In this document: one piece after another, positions 35,873-44,577 of the stretch
Layout: every line of letters begins with the position of its first letter
Position numbering within the stretch: the first letter of the stretch is position 1
Assembly (NCBI RefSeq): GCF_034931045.1
Contig: NZ_JAYGHH010000020.1
Coordinates: 1 to 64,000, forward strand
Direction of reading: 5' to 3'
Source of the DNA: Nodularia sp034931045
Lineage (GTDB): Bacteria; Cyanobacteriota; Cyanobacteriia; Cyanobacteriales; Nostocaceae
Length of the DNA: 64,000 nt
Program-made: the position numbers and the translations under genes
The notes under the pieces: generated by a model
What the model was told of the DNA's origin: nothing
Databases searched by the model: none
The model's input: only the letters and a program-made list of their open reading frames with translations

Positions 35873-37066
35873 CTACTCAGAAAGTGTCTCTATAATAGGA
35901 CGAACTAGCCAATTAAAACCAACTTTAAGTTGATGATCTAAAGTTGGCATCCGGTAGAGATAAGCTAGACGACGGGCAATATATGCCAAGGAACCATCTA
36001 ATTTCACACCTAAACCTGTGAGAGTGGCGTTGTCTTTGCCTAATGCCATCATTTCACCTAAAGGCTGGTAACGGAATGGTAGTAAGGGGCGATCGCTCAG
36101 TGATGCCCAGATATTCCAAGCAGTATAATCAGCTTGTTGAAAAGCAACTTGGGCTGTAGCTGGGACTTGTTGACCTTCAGCATCACAACAGTCGGCTAAA
36201 TCACCCAAAGCAAAGATTTCTGGATGTTCTAATACTTGTAAGGTGGGTGTAGTCGTAATTTGACCACGCTGATTTTGTTTGAAAGCCAGTGTTTTGACCA
36301 CAGGTGCAACTTTGGTTCCTACAGTCCAAATGACTAAATCTACAGGAATTGTATCAACCTGATTTTTGTAGTCTAGGGAAATGGTATCCTGCCCGATGGA
36401 TTCAACTTTGGTTTCTAAGTCTAGAAATACACCCTTGGCTTCTAACGCTTTTTTTGCAGCTTCGCGGTTAAATTCTGGGGAAGTGCGTAAAATTTGATCA
36501 CCGATTTCAATTAGGCGGAAACGTCCCTTTTCTCCTAGTCTATCTGCTAACTTACAGGCTAATTCCACACCACTGTAACCAGCGCCCACAATTGCTACCC
36601 GAATTTTGTCTGCATTTGATTCTTCTAGAACTCGCAGACGTTCTTCTAAACGATAAGCATCTGTAATATTGCGGAAGGGGTAAGCGTGGGAGGTAGCACC
36701 GGGAACCATATCTAATGGTGTTTCTCCACCCAAAGCCAAGACTAAGCGATTGTATGTGATTTCTAGCCCGTCTTGTAAATGTACTCGTTGCTGTTCGGTG
36801 TCAATTCCCGAAACAATAGCTTGACAAAAGCGCACACCTGTGTTTTGCAGCAGTTCTTCAAAAGGTGGGGCGATTTCCCAGGTTTGTAGTTCCCCGGTGA
36901 GTAATTCGTAGAGTAAAGGTGCAAAAATAAAGCGATCGCTTTGATCAACTAAGACAATTTCGGGCTTTTGGTCATTTTCCCAAGGTAACTGGCTTAAACG
37001 CAGGGCGGTATATAGACCACCAAAACCTCCGCCAAGGATACATATTCTAGGAGTTTGTTCAGTCAT
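35873..37066 (-). CDS. ndbA: Type II NADH dehydrogenase (NDH-2)
   Basis: This 397-residue flavoprotein has two dinucleotide-binding motifs, RICILGGGFGGLYTALRLS near the start for FAD and VAIVGAGYSGVELACKLAD near residue 160 for NAD(P)H. ALGDLADC holds the second FAD contact near 285. No trans-membrane helix is obvious; such enzymes bind the membrane surface and pass electrons from NADH to quinone without pumping. Cyanobacteria usually have several paralogues, so the exact ndb name is a guess. The small protein at 37258 is divergent. Confidence 0.8.
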   Translation of the reverse strand: MTEQTPRICILGGGFGGLYTALRLSQLPWENDQKPEIVLVDQSDRFIFAPLLYELLTGELQTWEIAPPFEELLQNTGVRFCQAIVSGIDTEQQRVHLQDGLEITYNRLVLALGGETPLDMVPGATSHAYPFRNITDAYRLEERLRVLEESNADKIRVAIVGAGYSGVELACKLADRLGEKGRFRLIEIGDQILRTSPEFNREAAKKALEAKGVFLDLETKVESIGQDTISLDYKNQVDTIPVDLVIWTVGTKVAPVVKTLAFKQNQRGQITTTPTLQVLEHPEIFALGDLADCCDAEGQQVPATAQVAFQQADYTAWNIWASLSDRPLLPFRYQPLGEMMALGKDNATLTGLGVKLDGSLAYIARRLAYLYRMPTLDHQLKVGFNWLVRPIIETLSE

Positions 37067-37257
37067 CGATTTTATAGGAAAGTCAATCCCAGCATGGCAA
37101 CTACCTCCAGTGTAATGAATTTCTTTAGCTCTATTGCCATGAGTTGATAATCTCTAGATGTATTTTAAGTGGTTGCGGTGCGATCGCATCTTCTTTGCGT
37201 CTTTGCTTGTTTGCGCCTAATGTATAAAGAATTTTTACAACAAGTAGGAGAAATATC

Positions 37258-37443
37258 ATGAGTAACTTAAACGTACAAATTCCCGAATCCTTATATAAGC
37301 AAATTGAAACCTTAGCAGAAAAAGCCAAACGCGGTAGTTGGGATAAATTCCAACAAGTTTTAGTTAAAGTCCCTGATGTACAACCAGAAGATGATGACAA
37401 ATTATCATGGAAAGTGTCGTTTGCCAAATTAAATGTCCAGTAG
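37258..37443 (+). CDS. Small protein of unknown function, possible ribbon-helix-helix type
   Basis: The frame has 61 residues and starts at ATG 37258 with TAGGAGA about 9 bases upstream, which is a good ribosome site. The first part (NVQIPESLYKQIETLAEK) resembles the beta-strand and helix of ribbon-helix-helix antitoxins, but the rest does not confirm this. The C-terminus is acidic. No toxin-like gene follows directly; the next gene on the strand is a restriction-modification enzyme 208 bases on. Confidence 0.6.
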   Translation: MSNLNVQIPESLYKQIETLAEKAKRGSWDKFQQVLVKVPDVQPEDDDKLSWKVSFAKLNVQ

Positions 37444-37650
37444 ACAATTTAATAAATTCACTGCGTATAGCGTATCCACTTCATTAAGTACATCATAGCC
37501 CTCTCCTCGCTTGCGGGGGTTGGGGGTGGGGTTCTTCTATCTCACTTAACTGATAACCCCTATAAATGCTGTATCAAATAGCCTATAATTAAATTATTAC
37601 CGTCAAACCAAAATTGATTTTTTCCCCATCTTATATCAGTTGGTTTATTT

Positions 37651-40600
37651 ATGTCTAGGCTTTTAGTTAGTCAATACCAAGCGGAAGTACAGAAAATTAT
37701 CCAGTTTGGTGGTTCACGGAAGGAAACTTCTATTCGTGTCGCTTTTCAAAATCTCTTAAATGAATATTGCAAACCGAGAGATTTTTTACTGATTCCTGAG
37801 TTGGATTATAAATTACCCAACGGCAAATTTGTTTATCCTGATGGTACAGTTAAAGATGCTTTGCGTTTAGATTGGGGTTACTGGGAAAGTAAGGATCAAT
37901 ATGATAATTTAGATCAAGAAATCGAAAAGAAATTAAACAAGGGTTATCCTGATAGTAATATTTTATTTGAAGATTCCCAAACTGCCGTTTTAATTCAAGC
38001 TGGTACAGAAAATCAGCGCGTCTCTATGGGAGATGCTGAGGCGTTAGATGGCATTATTACCAATTTTATTAATTATGTCAGACCGGAAGTAAAAGATTTT
38101 CGGTCAGCTATAGAAACTTTTAAGCAAGATTTACCCACTGTTTTAGATTCTCTCAGAGATTTGATTGATAGTCAAGGGAAAAATAACATTTCTTTTGAAG
38201 CAGCAAGAAATAAGTTTTGGGATATTTGCAAAGAATCAATTAACCCGGAAATCAGTTTATTTGATATTCGGGAAATGATGATTCAGCATATTCTCAATGA
38301 AGATATTTTTCTAAATATTTTTAACGAGTCGCAGTTTCACAGAGAAAATAATGTGGCGCGGGAGTTACAAGGAGTAATTTCTACCTTTTTTACCGGAAAT
38401 CTCAAGCGCAACACTCTAGGAACCATTGATAGATATTATGCAGTTATTAGACGGACTGCGGCAAATATTTATAATCACCAAGAAAAGCAGAAGTTTCTCA
38501 AGGCGTTATACGAAAACTTTTATAAAGCATATAATCCCAAAGCTGCGGACAGGTTGGGAATAGTCTATACTCCTAATGAAATTGTCCGGTTTATGATTGA
38601 AAGTGTAGATTTTTTAGTACATCAGCATTTTGGTAAGTTGTTAGCTGATAAAGATGTAGAAATTTTAGATCCTGCGACGGGTACGGGGACTTTTATTACA
38701 GAATTGATTGATTATTTACCCCAGCACAGTTTGGAGTATAAGTATAAACATGAAATTCATTGTAATGAGGTGGCGATTTTACCTTATTATATTGCGAATT
38801 TGAATATTGAGTATACCTATAAGCAGAAAATGGGGGTGTATGAGGAGTTTGAAAATATTTGTTTTGTGGATACTTTAGATCATACATCTTTTGCGGGTAA
38901 GCAAATGAATTTGTTTGCTATGAGTGTGGAGAATACCGCCAGGATTAAACGCCAGAATGATCGAAGTATTTCGGTGATTATTGGTAATCCTCCTTATAAT
39001 GCCAAGCAGGAAAACTTTAATGATAATAATGCTAATCGTACTTATGGGGCAATAGATAAGTTAATTAAGGAAAGTTACGTTAAATATAGCAAGGCTCAGA
39101 ATAATATTGTACTTTATGATATGTACACTCGGTTTATTCGCTGGGCTTCTGATAGACTGGGTAAAAATGGCATTATTGCATTTATTTGTAATAGTTCTTT
39201 TATTGATAGTATAACCTTTGATGGTTTTAGGAAAGCCGTAAGTGATGATTTTAATTATATTTACATTATAGATTTACATGGGGATGTCAGGAAAAATCCC
39301 AAACTTTCAGGAACTAGACATAATGTTTTTGGTATTCAAACTGGTGTAGCTATTATGTTTATGGTCAAAAAACAGAATAGTGATTTTAATGGAGGTCAAA
39401 TATTTTATATTCGTCGTCCAGATTGTGATACAGCAGAGGAGAAGTTAAGATTTTTATCTCATAACAAATTTAGTCAAATTCCTTTTGAACATATTAAACC
39501 AGATAAAAACGGTAACTGGATAAATCAAGCTGATAATGATTTTGACAGTCTTTTACCTTTGGTTGACAAGGATGTGAAAGCAGGTAAGGGAGAAGAAGCT
39601 GTATTTAAGTTGTTTTCTTCAGGTGTAAAAACACAAAGAGATGAATGGGTTTATGATTTTTCGCACAATGCGCTAGAAGAGAAAGTAAATTTTTTAGTTG
39701 GAACTTATCAAAAAACACTGAAGGATTCAAACTATACCAACAAAAATCAAATTAAATGGGATAGGGAATTAACTAAATATTTAGATAAAAGAATTAATAA
39801 GAATTTTCAGCCTCAACAAATTATTAAAAGTTTATACCGTCCATATAATCAACAGTATCTTTATTTTGATAAGCATTTTAACGGGATGACTTATCAATGG
39901 TTTAATATCTATAATAATGGTGACTTAGAAAATAAATATATTGCTTTGTCAGGTATTGGTTCAAGCAAGTATTTTCACTGTCTTAGCTCTAATTTATTAA
40001 TTGGGTTAGATACAATTGAAAAAACTCAATGTCTACCCCTATACCGCTACGACAAAGAAGGAAAACGCATTGATAATATTACCGACTGGGGACTAAAACA
40101 AATTCAAAGCCATTACCAAGATAAAACAATTACAAAAATAGATATCTTCCATTATACCTACGCAGTGTTACATAACCCAGAGTACCGGAAAAAATACGAA
40201 CTCAACCTGAAACGCGACTTTCCCCGTTTACCGTTTTATGAAAACTTCGCGCAATGGGTTAACTGGGGAAAACAACTCATGGAATTACATATTAATTATG
40301 AAACAGTCGCACCTTATAAACTCACCCGTGTTGATATTCCGCTAAAAGATACCCCTTCGACTTCGCTCAGGGAACGCCAAAAAACACCCAAACCCAAATT
40401 AAAAGCCGATAAAACCAAAGGAAATATTATTTTAGATGATGTCACCACATTACAAAGTATTCCTAGTCAAGCTTGGGAATATATGCTCGGTAATCGCAGC
40501 GCCTTAGAATGGATATTAGATCAATATAAAGAGAAAAAACCCAAAGATCCCACCATTGCAGAAAAATTTAACACTTACCGATTTGCAGATTACAAAGAAC

Positions 40601-40677
40601 AGGTGATAGATTTATTAAAGCGGGTGTGTACCGTCAGCGTGGAAACTATGAAAATTATTAATCTTATGTCTAAGTAA
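37651..40677 (+). CDS. Single-chain restriction-modification enzyme (Type IIG/ISP-like)
   Basis: This 1008-residue protein carries nuclease and methylase parts. Near residues 55-95 a PD-(D/E)xK-like pattern (YPDGTVKDALRLDWGYWESKD) could be the nuclease. The gamma-type N6-adenine methylase has motif I in DPATGTGTF (about 345) and motif IV NPPYNA (about 450). The C-terminal 400 residues (SLYRPYNQQYLYFD, then IFHYTYAVLHNPEYR) match the target-recognition region of Type ISP enzymes. No helicase motifs were seen between nuclease and methylase, unlike true Type ISP. The gene stands alone. Near 40354 it contains an in-frame insertion of a widespread short repeat. Target site unknown. Confidence 0.85.
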   Translation: MSRLLVSQYQAEVQKIIQFGGSRKETSIRVAFQNLLNEYCKPRDFLLIPELDYKLPNGKFVYPDGTVKDALRLDWGYWESKDQYDNLDQEIEKKLNKGYPDSNILFEDSQTAVLIQAGTENQRVSMGDAEALDGIITNFINYVRPEVKDFRSAIETFKQDLPTVLDSLRDLIDSQGKNNISFEAARNKFWDICKESINPEISLFDIREMMIQHILNEDIFLNIFNESQFHRENNVARELQGVISTFFTGNLKRNTLGTIDRYYAVIRRTAANIYNHQEKQKFLKALYENFYKAYNPKAADRLGIVYTPNEIVRFMIESVDFLVHQHFGKLLADKDVEILDPATGTGTFITELIDYLPQHSLEYKYKHEIHCNEVAILPYYIANLNIEYTYKQKMGVYEEFENICFVDTLDHTSFAGKQMNLFAMSVENTARIKRQNDRSISVIIGNPPYNAKQENFNDNNANRTYGAIDKLIKESYVKYSKAQNNIVLYDMYTRFIRWASDRLGKNGIIAFICNSSFIDSITFDGFRKAVSDDFNYIYIIDLHGDVRKNPKLSGTRHNVFGIQTGVAIMFMVKKQNSDFNGGQIFYIRRPDCDTAEEKLRFLSHNKFSQIPFEHIKPDKNGNWINQADNDFDSLLPLVDKDVKAGKGEEAVFKLFSSGVKTQRDEWVYDFSHNALEEKVNFLVGTYQKTLKDSNYTNKNQIKWDRELTKYLDKRINKNFQPQQIIKSLYRPYNQQYLYFDKHFNGMTYQWFNIYNNGDLENKYIALSGIGSSKYFHCLSSNLLIGLDTIEKTQCLPLYRYDKEGKRIDNITDWGLKQIQSHYQDKTITKIDIFHYTYAVLHNPEYRKKYELNLKRDFPRLPFYENFAQWVNWGKQLMELHINYETVAPYKLTRVDIPLKDTPSTSLRERQKTPKPKLKADKTKGNIILDDVTTLQSIPSQAWEYMLGNRSALEWILDQYKEKKPKDPTIAEKFNTYRFADYKEQVIDLLKRVCTVSVETMKIINLMSK
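40354..40371 (+). repeat. Short dispersed repeat inserted in coding sequence
   Basis: CCTTCGACTTCGCTCAGG is a short repeat that I know to be widespread in cyanobacterial intergenic regions. Here it lies in frame within the restriction-modification gene, where it codes for PSTSLR in a region that looks like a linker. Confidence 0.6.
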
Positions 40678-40734
40678 GTGGGCGAGAATAAAGCTAACTA
40701 TGTCAAGTCATATACAAATATTGTAATTTAGCTC

Positions 40735-40780
40735 GTAGTAAGGGCTTTAGCCCTTAATTCAGGACTTTAGTCCTGACTAC
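40735..40780. repeat. REP pair next to tRNA-Gly
   Basis: The left arm reads GTAGTAAGGGCTTTAGCCCT. The right arm on the other strand reads GTAGTCAGGACT with loop AA and closes AGTCCTG. Outer stem pairs differ (A-T and C-G) but remain paired. The element lies 12 bases from the 3' end of the tRNA gene. Confidence 0.9.
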
Positions 40781-40792
40781 AAACCTTAAAAA

Positions 40793-40863
40793 GCGGGTGA
40801 TGGGACTCGAACCCACGACGTTCACCATGGGAAGATGACATTCTACCACTGAATTACACCCGC
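40793..40863 (-). tRNA. tRNA-Gly (anticodon CCC)
   Basis: The minus strand folds into a 71-base cloverleaf. GCGGGTG pairs with CACCCGC in the acceptor stem; the D-arm contains AGTGGTA; the anticodon stem TCATC/GGTGA closes the loop TTCCCAT with anticodon CCC; the T-arm contains GTTCGAGTC. The terminal CCA is not encoded, as is usual in cyanobacteria. Confidence 0.93.
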
Positions 40864-41207
40864 AAATAATGGTTAACTTAACCAAGCTGTCTACTATAAT
40901 AGCATTATATTAGTAATCTCTAGTAGCTAATTATCATAACCTCCGGGATGAGTTAGCCCTTGAGGACAGGTATAAATCCCTCAATATACGCCTGTTGAGT
41001 GCCTTTATGGCCATTTGTAACCTGCTAACTCTATAAATTGAGAAATTATGGCTTATGATTGTGAGCAAGGCACAAAGGTGCGTAAAAACCACACGGATGC
41101 CTCAGCTACAAGGATAAATCTGCACCTCCTATTTAAGCAATAGCAAAATTGACGGTGCAATTCTGGCGATATTAACATAAAAATTTTTATCTCTCTGAGC
41201 GACTAAT

Positions 41208-42083
41208 ATGTTCAATGCCACTGAAATTTTAATTGATGCCTTTGTTCTCGAAATTCGAGAAGGCTACCGTCGCACATACGGCTGCTTAAAACATGATTAT
41301 CAAGATATTATTGCTTGGGCGGGTAATATGGCATTGGAAAATATTGCCAATAGCGATGCCCTGTATCACAACGTTGAACACTCTGTTTTAGTGACTCTTG
41401 TGGGGCAAGAAATCTTACGTGGTAAACACATTCGGGAGGGTGGCGTTTCTAGTGAAGACTGGCTACATTTTATCATTTCCTTGCTGTGTCATGATATTGG
41501 CTATGTTAAAGGAGTTTGCCGGCAAGACAAAGAAACAATAGGTTTATATGCCACCGGTCAAAAAGGCAAAATGATTACTCTGCAACCTGGGACTTCTGAT
41601 GCTACTCTCACACCCTATCATGTTGATAGAGCTAAACTCTTCATTGATGAGCGTTTTGGTGGTCACACTTTAATTGATTCTGAAGCCATTAAAAGTAATA
41701 TTGAGTTAACTCGGTTTCCAGTGCCAGTAGCAGAAGACCATCAAGATACAACTAGCTATGCTGGTTTAGTACGTGCGGCTGATTTGATTGGACAGTTAAG
41801 TGACCCACGTTACTTAAGAAAAATTACTTCTTTATTCTACGAGTTTCAAGAAACTGGGATGAATGACATTCTAGGTTACAAAACACCAGCCGATTTACGC
41901 AAAAATTACGCTAAGTTCTACTGGAATGGAGTTTATCCTTATATTAAAGATGGGCTGCATTACTTATCTCTGACTCAACAGGGCAAACAAATTATAGCTA
42001 ATCTCTACTCAAATGTTTTTGTGGTAGAACATGAAAAAATACCAGAAGATGATTTATATTTAGTAGAACCAGAAAATAGTTAG
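41208..42083 (+). CDS. HD-domain metal-dependent phosphohydrolase
   Basis: The protein has 291 residues. His ligands appear in YHNVEHSVLV (about residues 53-62), the HD pair in LLCHDIGYVKG (about 93-103), and a further ligand Asp in LVRAADLIGQL (about 187-197). This is the layout of HD phosphohydrolases that act on nucleotides or cyclic dinucleotides. The substrate is unknown and there is no partner domain. The first 30 residues are helical. The downstream ABC permease is on the same strand but 172 bases away, beyond a palindrome. Confidence 0.82.
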   Translation: MFNATEILIDAFVLEIREGYRRTYGCLKHDYQDIIAWAGNMALENIANSDALYHNVEHSVLVTLVGQEILRGKHIREGGVSSEDWLHFIISLLCHDIGYVKGVCRQDKETIGLYATGQKGKMITLQPGTSDATLTPYHVDRAKLFIDERFGGHTLIDSEAIKSNIELTRFPVPVAEDHQDTTSYAGLVRAADLIGQLSDPRYLRKITSLFYEFQETGMNDILGYKTPADLRKNYAKFYWNGVYPYIKDGLHYLSLTQQGKQIIANLYSNVFVVEHEKIPEDDLYLVEPENS

Positions 42084-42197
42084 ATACACAAGGGTGGGCA
42101 TATTTGCCCACCCCCACAATATTTACAGTATTAATATGTGGATTTCATTTACTAGCAAAGTGCTGTATAAATCATTAAATATCTGGTGGGAAAAAAT

Positions 42198-42225
42198 GTA
42201 GAGGCGTGATATGTCACCTCTCTAC
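42198..42225. repeat. Dispersed GTAGAGACGT palindrome, copy 3
   Basis: This 28-base element starts GTAGAGGCGTGA and ends TCACCTCTCTAC, an imperfect palindrome of the same length and ends as the copies at 23426, 34987 and 51219. It is followed by AAGG. Confidence 0.82.
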
Positions 42226-42255
42226 AAGGGATACTCATGACAAAGGACAAATAAA

Positions 42256-43377
42256 ATGAATTGGTGGCAAAGACTTCAGAAAAATCCTTTGGCGCGATTT
42301 GGGGCAATTGTCCTGTTAATTTTCTATGTGGCGGTAATTGCGGCTGATTTCGTTGCTCCTTATAACCCTCTCGCCTCACAGTCAAATGGTTCACTGTTAC
42401 CACCAACTCGGATTTATTGGTTTTCTCAATCAGAACCAGGGAAATTTATTGGGCCTCATATATATCCTACAACTCAGGGAGATACTGACTTAGAAACAGG
42501 CGATCGCCAATTAATTGTAGACTTAGAAAAGCCTACACCTCTACATCTGTTCGTCTCCGGGGCTGAATATCGGCTATTACAGTTAAGATTACCACTACCG
42601 CCTACATGGGACGAAGTAACTATTTCCCCTGGTATTCCTGTGGATTGGCATTTGTTTGGCACAACAGGTGAAGCCTATATTAATATCTTGGGTACTGACG
42701 ACCAAGGACGCGACCAATTCAGCCGTTTATTACATGGTGGTCGCATTAGTATGTTTATTGGCATTATCGGAGTGCTGATTACCTTTCCCCTGGGTCTGAT
42801 AATTGGCGGTATTTCTGGCTATTTCGGTGGTTGGACTGACAGTGTAATTATGCGGTTTGCCGAAGTGCTAATGACATTCCCTGGAATTTATCTATTGGTG
42901 ACTTTGGGTGCAGTCTTACCACCAGGTTTAACCAGTACCCAGCGTTTTTTACTGATTGTAGTAATTACTTCAGTAATTAGTTGGGCGGGGTTAGCACGGG
43001 TAATTAGGGGACAGGTATTATCGATAAAAGAGCGAGAATTTGTCCAAGCTGCAAAAGCAATGGGTGGTAAGCCAATTTACATTATTATTCGCCACATTCT
43101 GCCCCAAACGGCCACCTATGTAATTATTTCGGCAACATTGGCAGTTCCTGGCTTTATAGGTGCAGAAGCTGTCTTAAGTCTCATTGGTTTGGGAATCCAA
43201 CAACCTGATCCTTCTTGGGGGAATATGCTATCTTTAGCCACTAATGCTTCCATTGTGGTGCTGCAACCTTGGTTAATTTGGCCGCCAGCTGCGTTAATTA
43301 TCCTCACAGTGCTGTCTTTTAATTTACTGGGTGATGGGCTAAGAGATGCTCTAGATCCCCGCAGTTTGCGAAGATAG
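42256..43377 (+). CDS. DppC-type ABC transporter permease
   Basis: The protein has 373 residues with an N-terminal membrane helix and five more in the C-terminal 200 residues. The EAA-type motif (EFVQAAKAMGGKPIYIIIRHILPQ) identifies it as an inner-membrane permease of the peptide/nickel (Dpp/Opp) family. Residues 60-120 form a large periplasmic insertion. AAGGA lies about 9 bases before the ATG. The second permease of such a pair, the binding protein and ATPases are not adjacent. A second DppC-like permease is encoded at 51558-52454. Confidence 0.88.
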   Translation: MNWWQRLQKNPLARFGAIVLLIFYVAVIAADFVAPYNPLASQSNGSLLPPTRIYWFSQSEPGKFIGPHIYPTTQGDTDLETGDRQLIVDLEKPTPLHLFVSGAEYRLLQLRLPLPPTWDEVTISPGIPVDWHLFGTTGEAYINILGTDDQGRDQFSRLLHGGRISMFIGIIGVLITFPLGLIIGGISGYFGGWTDSVIMRFAEVLMTFPGIYLLVTLGAVLPPGLTSTQRFLLIVVITSVISWAGLARVIRGQVLSIKEREFVQAAKAMGGKPIYIIIRHILPQTATYVIISATLAVPGFIGAEAVLSLIGLGIQQPDPSWGNMLSLATNASIVVLQPWLIWPPAALIILTVLSFNLLGDGLRDALDPRSLRR

Positions 43378-43777
43378 GATGTGAAAAATCAAAAAATAAG
43401 TGTATTGAATGGATAAGCATCTTGATATTGACGACCCTAAATTTATTACATACTAAGGAGGGATAAAGTTAGCTTATCCAAAAATTAAGAAAACAAAACT
43501 CCGTCGCAACTGTTATGAGCTTGCTGCGTCGGAGTCAGGAAGAATTGAAACACTAAAGTATCACAGGCAAAATGTTTCTACTTCAGCATTTCCTACTGTG
43601 CTATATCAACTAAATATATAAGGTTTAATTGTGTTTAACAGTATTATAAAGAGCAGTTTTCAGGTATCATAATTGGCGACTGATAGAAAACACTGAATTT
43701 AGTTATAAGTTGACAATAAATCTCTGGCAATATCGTGGTTTAATTTCAAATTTAATAAAATCTTTGAGATTTTTGGG
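43378..43777. other. Intergenic region with a hairpin
   Basis: The 400 bases between two plus-strand genes are AT-rich and contain one clear hairpin at 43498-43535. I see no riboswitch-like conserved elements, although a cobalamin-related gene follows. Confidence 0.5.
43498..43535. other. Hairpin of unknown role
   Basis: ACTCCGTCGCA (43498-43508) and TGCGTCGGAGT (43525-43535) pair with a single mismatch across a 16-base loop. There is no following T run. It could be a transcript end, a processing site or part of a small RNA. Confidence 0.55.
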
Positions 43778-44230
43778 GTGAATATATATAGCAATCATTT
43801 ATGGGTGGGAATTGGTTGTCAAAAGGGTACTTCATGGCAATTGATGTCAAAGGCAATACAGAAAGTATTCCAAGAAAACCAACTCAAAGAAAATGCGATC
43901 GCAGGTCTTGCTACTATTGATACGAAAGCCTTAGAAGTGGGTTTAATAGAACTTTGCCGTTTACGCAGTTTTATCTTAAAAATCTTTCCTGCCGATATTT
44001 TGTCTACTGTTTGCGTCCCCAACCCTGCCAAAATTGCCGAAACAACAGTGGGAACTCCCAGCGTCGCTGAAGCTGCTGCTATTCTCGCTGCCTCTGACAT
44101 TACCCCATCTTTAACTAGCAAGCAAGAGTTAGAAATCAGGTTATTAGTTCCTAAACGCATTTTTCGCTTACAGGGAGAACCAGGGGCAGTGACAATAGCT
44201 GTTGCCTACAAAACTGTTCTCAAAAAATAG
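43778..44230 (+). CDS. CbiG C-terminal-like cobalamin biosynthesis protein
   Basis: This 150-residue protein matches the C-terminal domain of CbiG/CobE: WVGIGCQKGTSWQLM at the start, GLATIDTKALEVGL in the middle, and TVGTPSVAEAAAILAA near residue 90. In the anaerobic B12 pathway CbiG opens the ring-contracted lactone; a stand-alone C-terminal domain has an uncertain role. The frame begins at GTG 43778; a later ATG (MSKAIQKV) is possible but would lose the conserved first strand. Its 3' end overlaps the convergent gene by 25 bases. Confidence 0.8.
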   Translation: MNIYSNHLWVGIGCQKGTSWQLMSKAIQKVFQENQLKENAIAGLATIDTKALEVGLIELCRLRSFILKIFPADILSTVCVPNPAKIAETTVGTPSVAEAAAILAASDITPSLTSKQELEIRLLVPKRIFRLQGEPGAVTIAVAYKTVLKK

Positions 44231-44559
44231 TTAATTAGACTAGAAACAATTGTCAGCACAATTGAACCTACAAAAGCAGGTAAGAATCCTTGAATTTCAA
44301 AACCGTAACCAGGAGTCAGATTACTTGCTAACCAAAGGGTTAACGCATTAATCACGAATGTAAATAAACCAAAGGTGATTAAGGTAATTGGAAACGCTAA
44401 AATGCTGAAGATTGGGCGAATAAAAGCATTTACCAAACCAATAATTGCTACAGCCACTAAAGCTGCTACAAAATCCCTGACAAAGAAGCCAGGAACAACG
44501 TTAGCGGTAATGAGCAAAGCCACCGCAGTACCTAGCCAAGTTAGCAAAAAGTGTTTCAT
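44206..44559 (-). CDS. Phage holin family 4 membrane protein
   Basis: The protein has 117 residues with four hydrophobic helices and short loops: LTWLGTAVALLITANVVPGF, ALVAVAIIGLVNAFIRP, the SILAFPITLITFGLFTFVI region and a C-terminal VGSIVLTIVSSLINYF. This matches the widely distributed holin-like family PF04020, whose members are usually chromosomal and of unknown role rather than part of a phage. The last 25 bases overlap the end of the CbiG-like gene on the other strand. The peptidoglycan-binding gene lies immediately upstream. Confidence 0.85.
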   Translation of the reverse strand: MKHFLLTWLGTAVALLITANVVPGFFVRDFVAALVAVAIIGLVNAFIRPIFSILAFPITLITFGLFTFVINALTLWLASNLTPGYGFEIQGFLPAFVGSIVLTIVSSLINYFLRTVL

Positions 44560-44577
44560 AAGTTCGCCTCAATTATT

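Larger units (their letters stand above)
40678..41207. other. Intergenic region with REP pair and tRNA
   Basis: The 530 bases contain a REP pair (40735-40780) and tRNA-Gly (40793-40863, minus). The remaining 340 bases up to the HD-domain gene are less AT-rich than most spacers here, but I do not recognise an RNA family or a gene in them. Confidence 0.5.

Noticed and set aside
37488..37540. Possible CRISPR or terminator in a GC-rich stretch with GGGGGTTGGGGGTGGGG
   Set aside because: Single copy of a G-rich intergenic sequence common in cyanobacteria; no regular repeat-spacer pattern. No CRISPR array was seen anywhere in the window.
43378..43777. Cobalamin riboswitch upstream of the CbiG-like gene
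   Set aside because: No B12-box or other conserved elements could be found.
44206..44559. Prophage, because of a holin-family protein
   Set aside because: This membrane family is common on chromosomes and no other phage genes are near.
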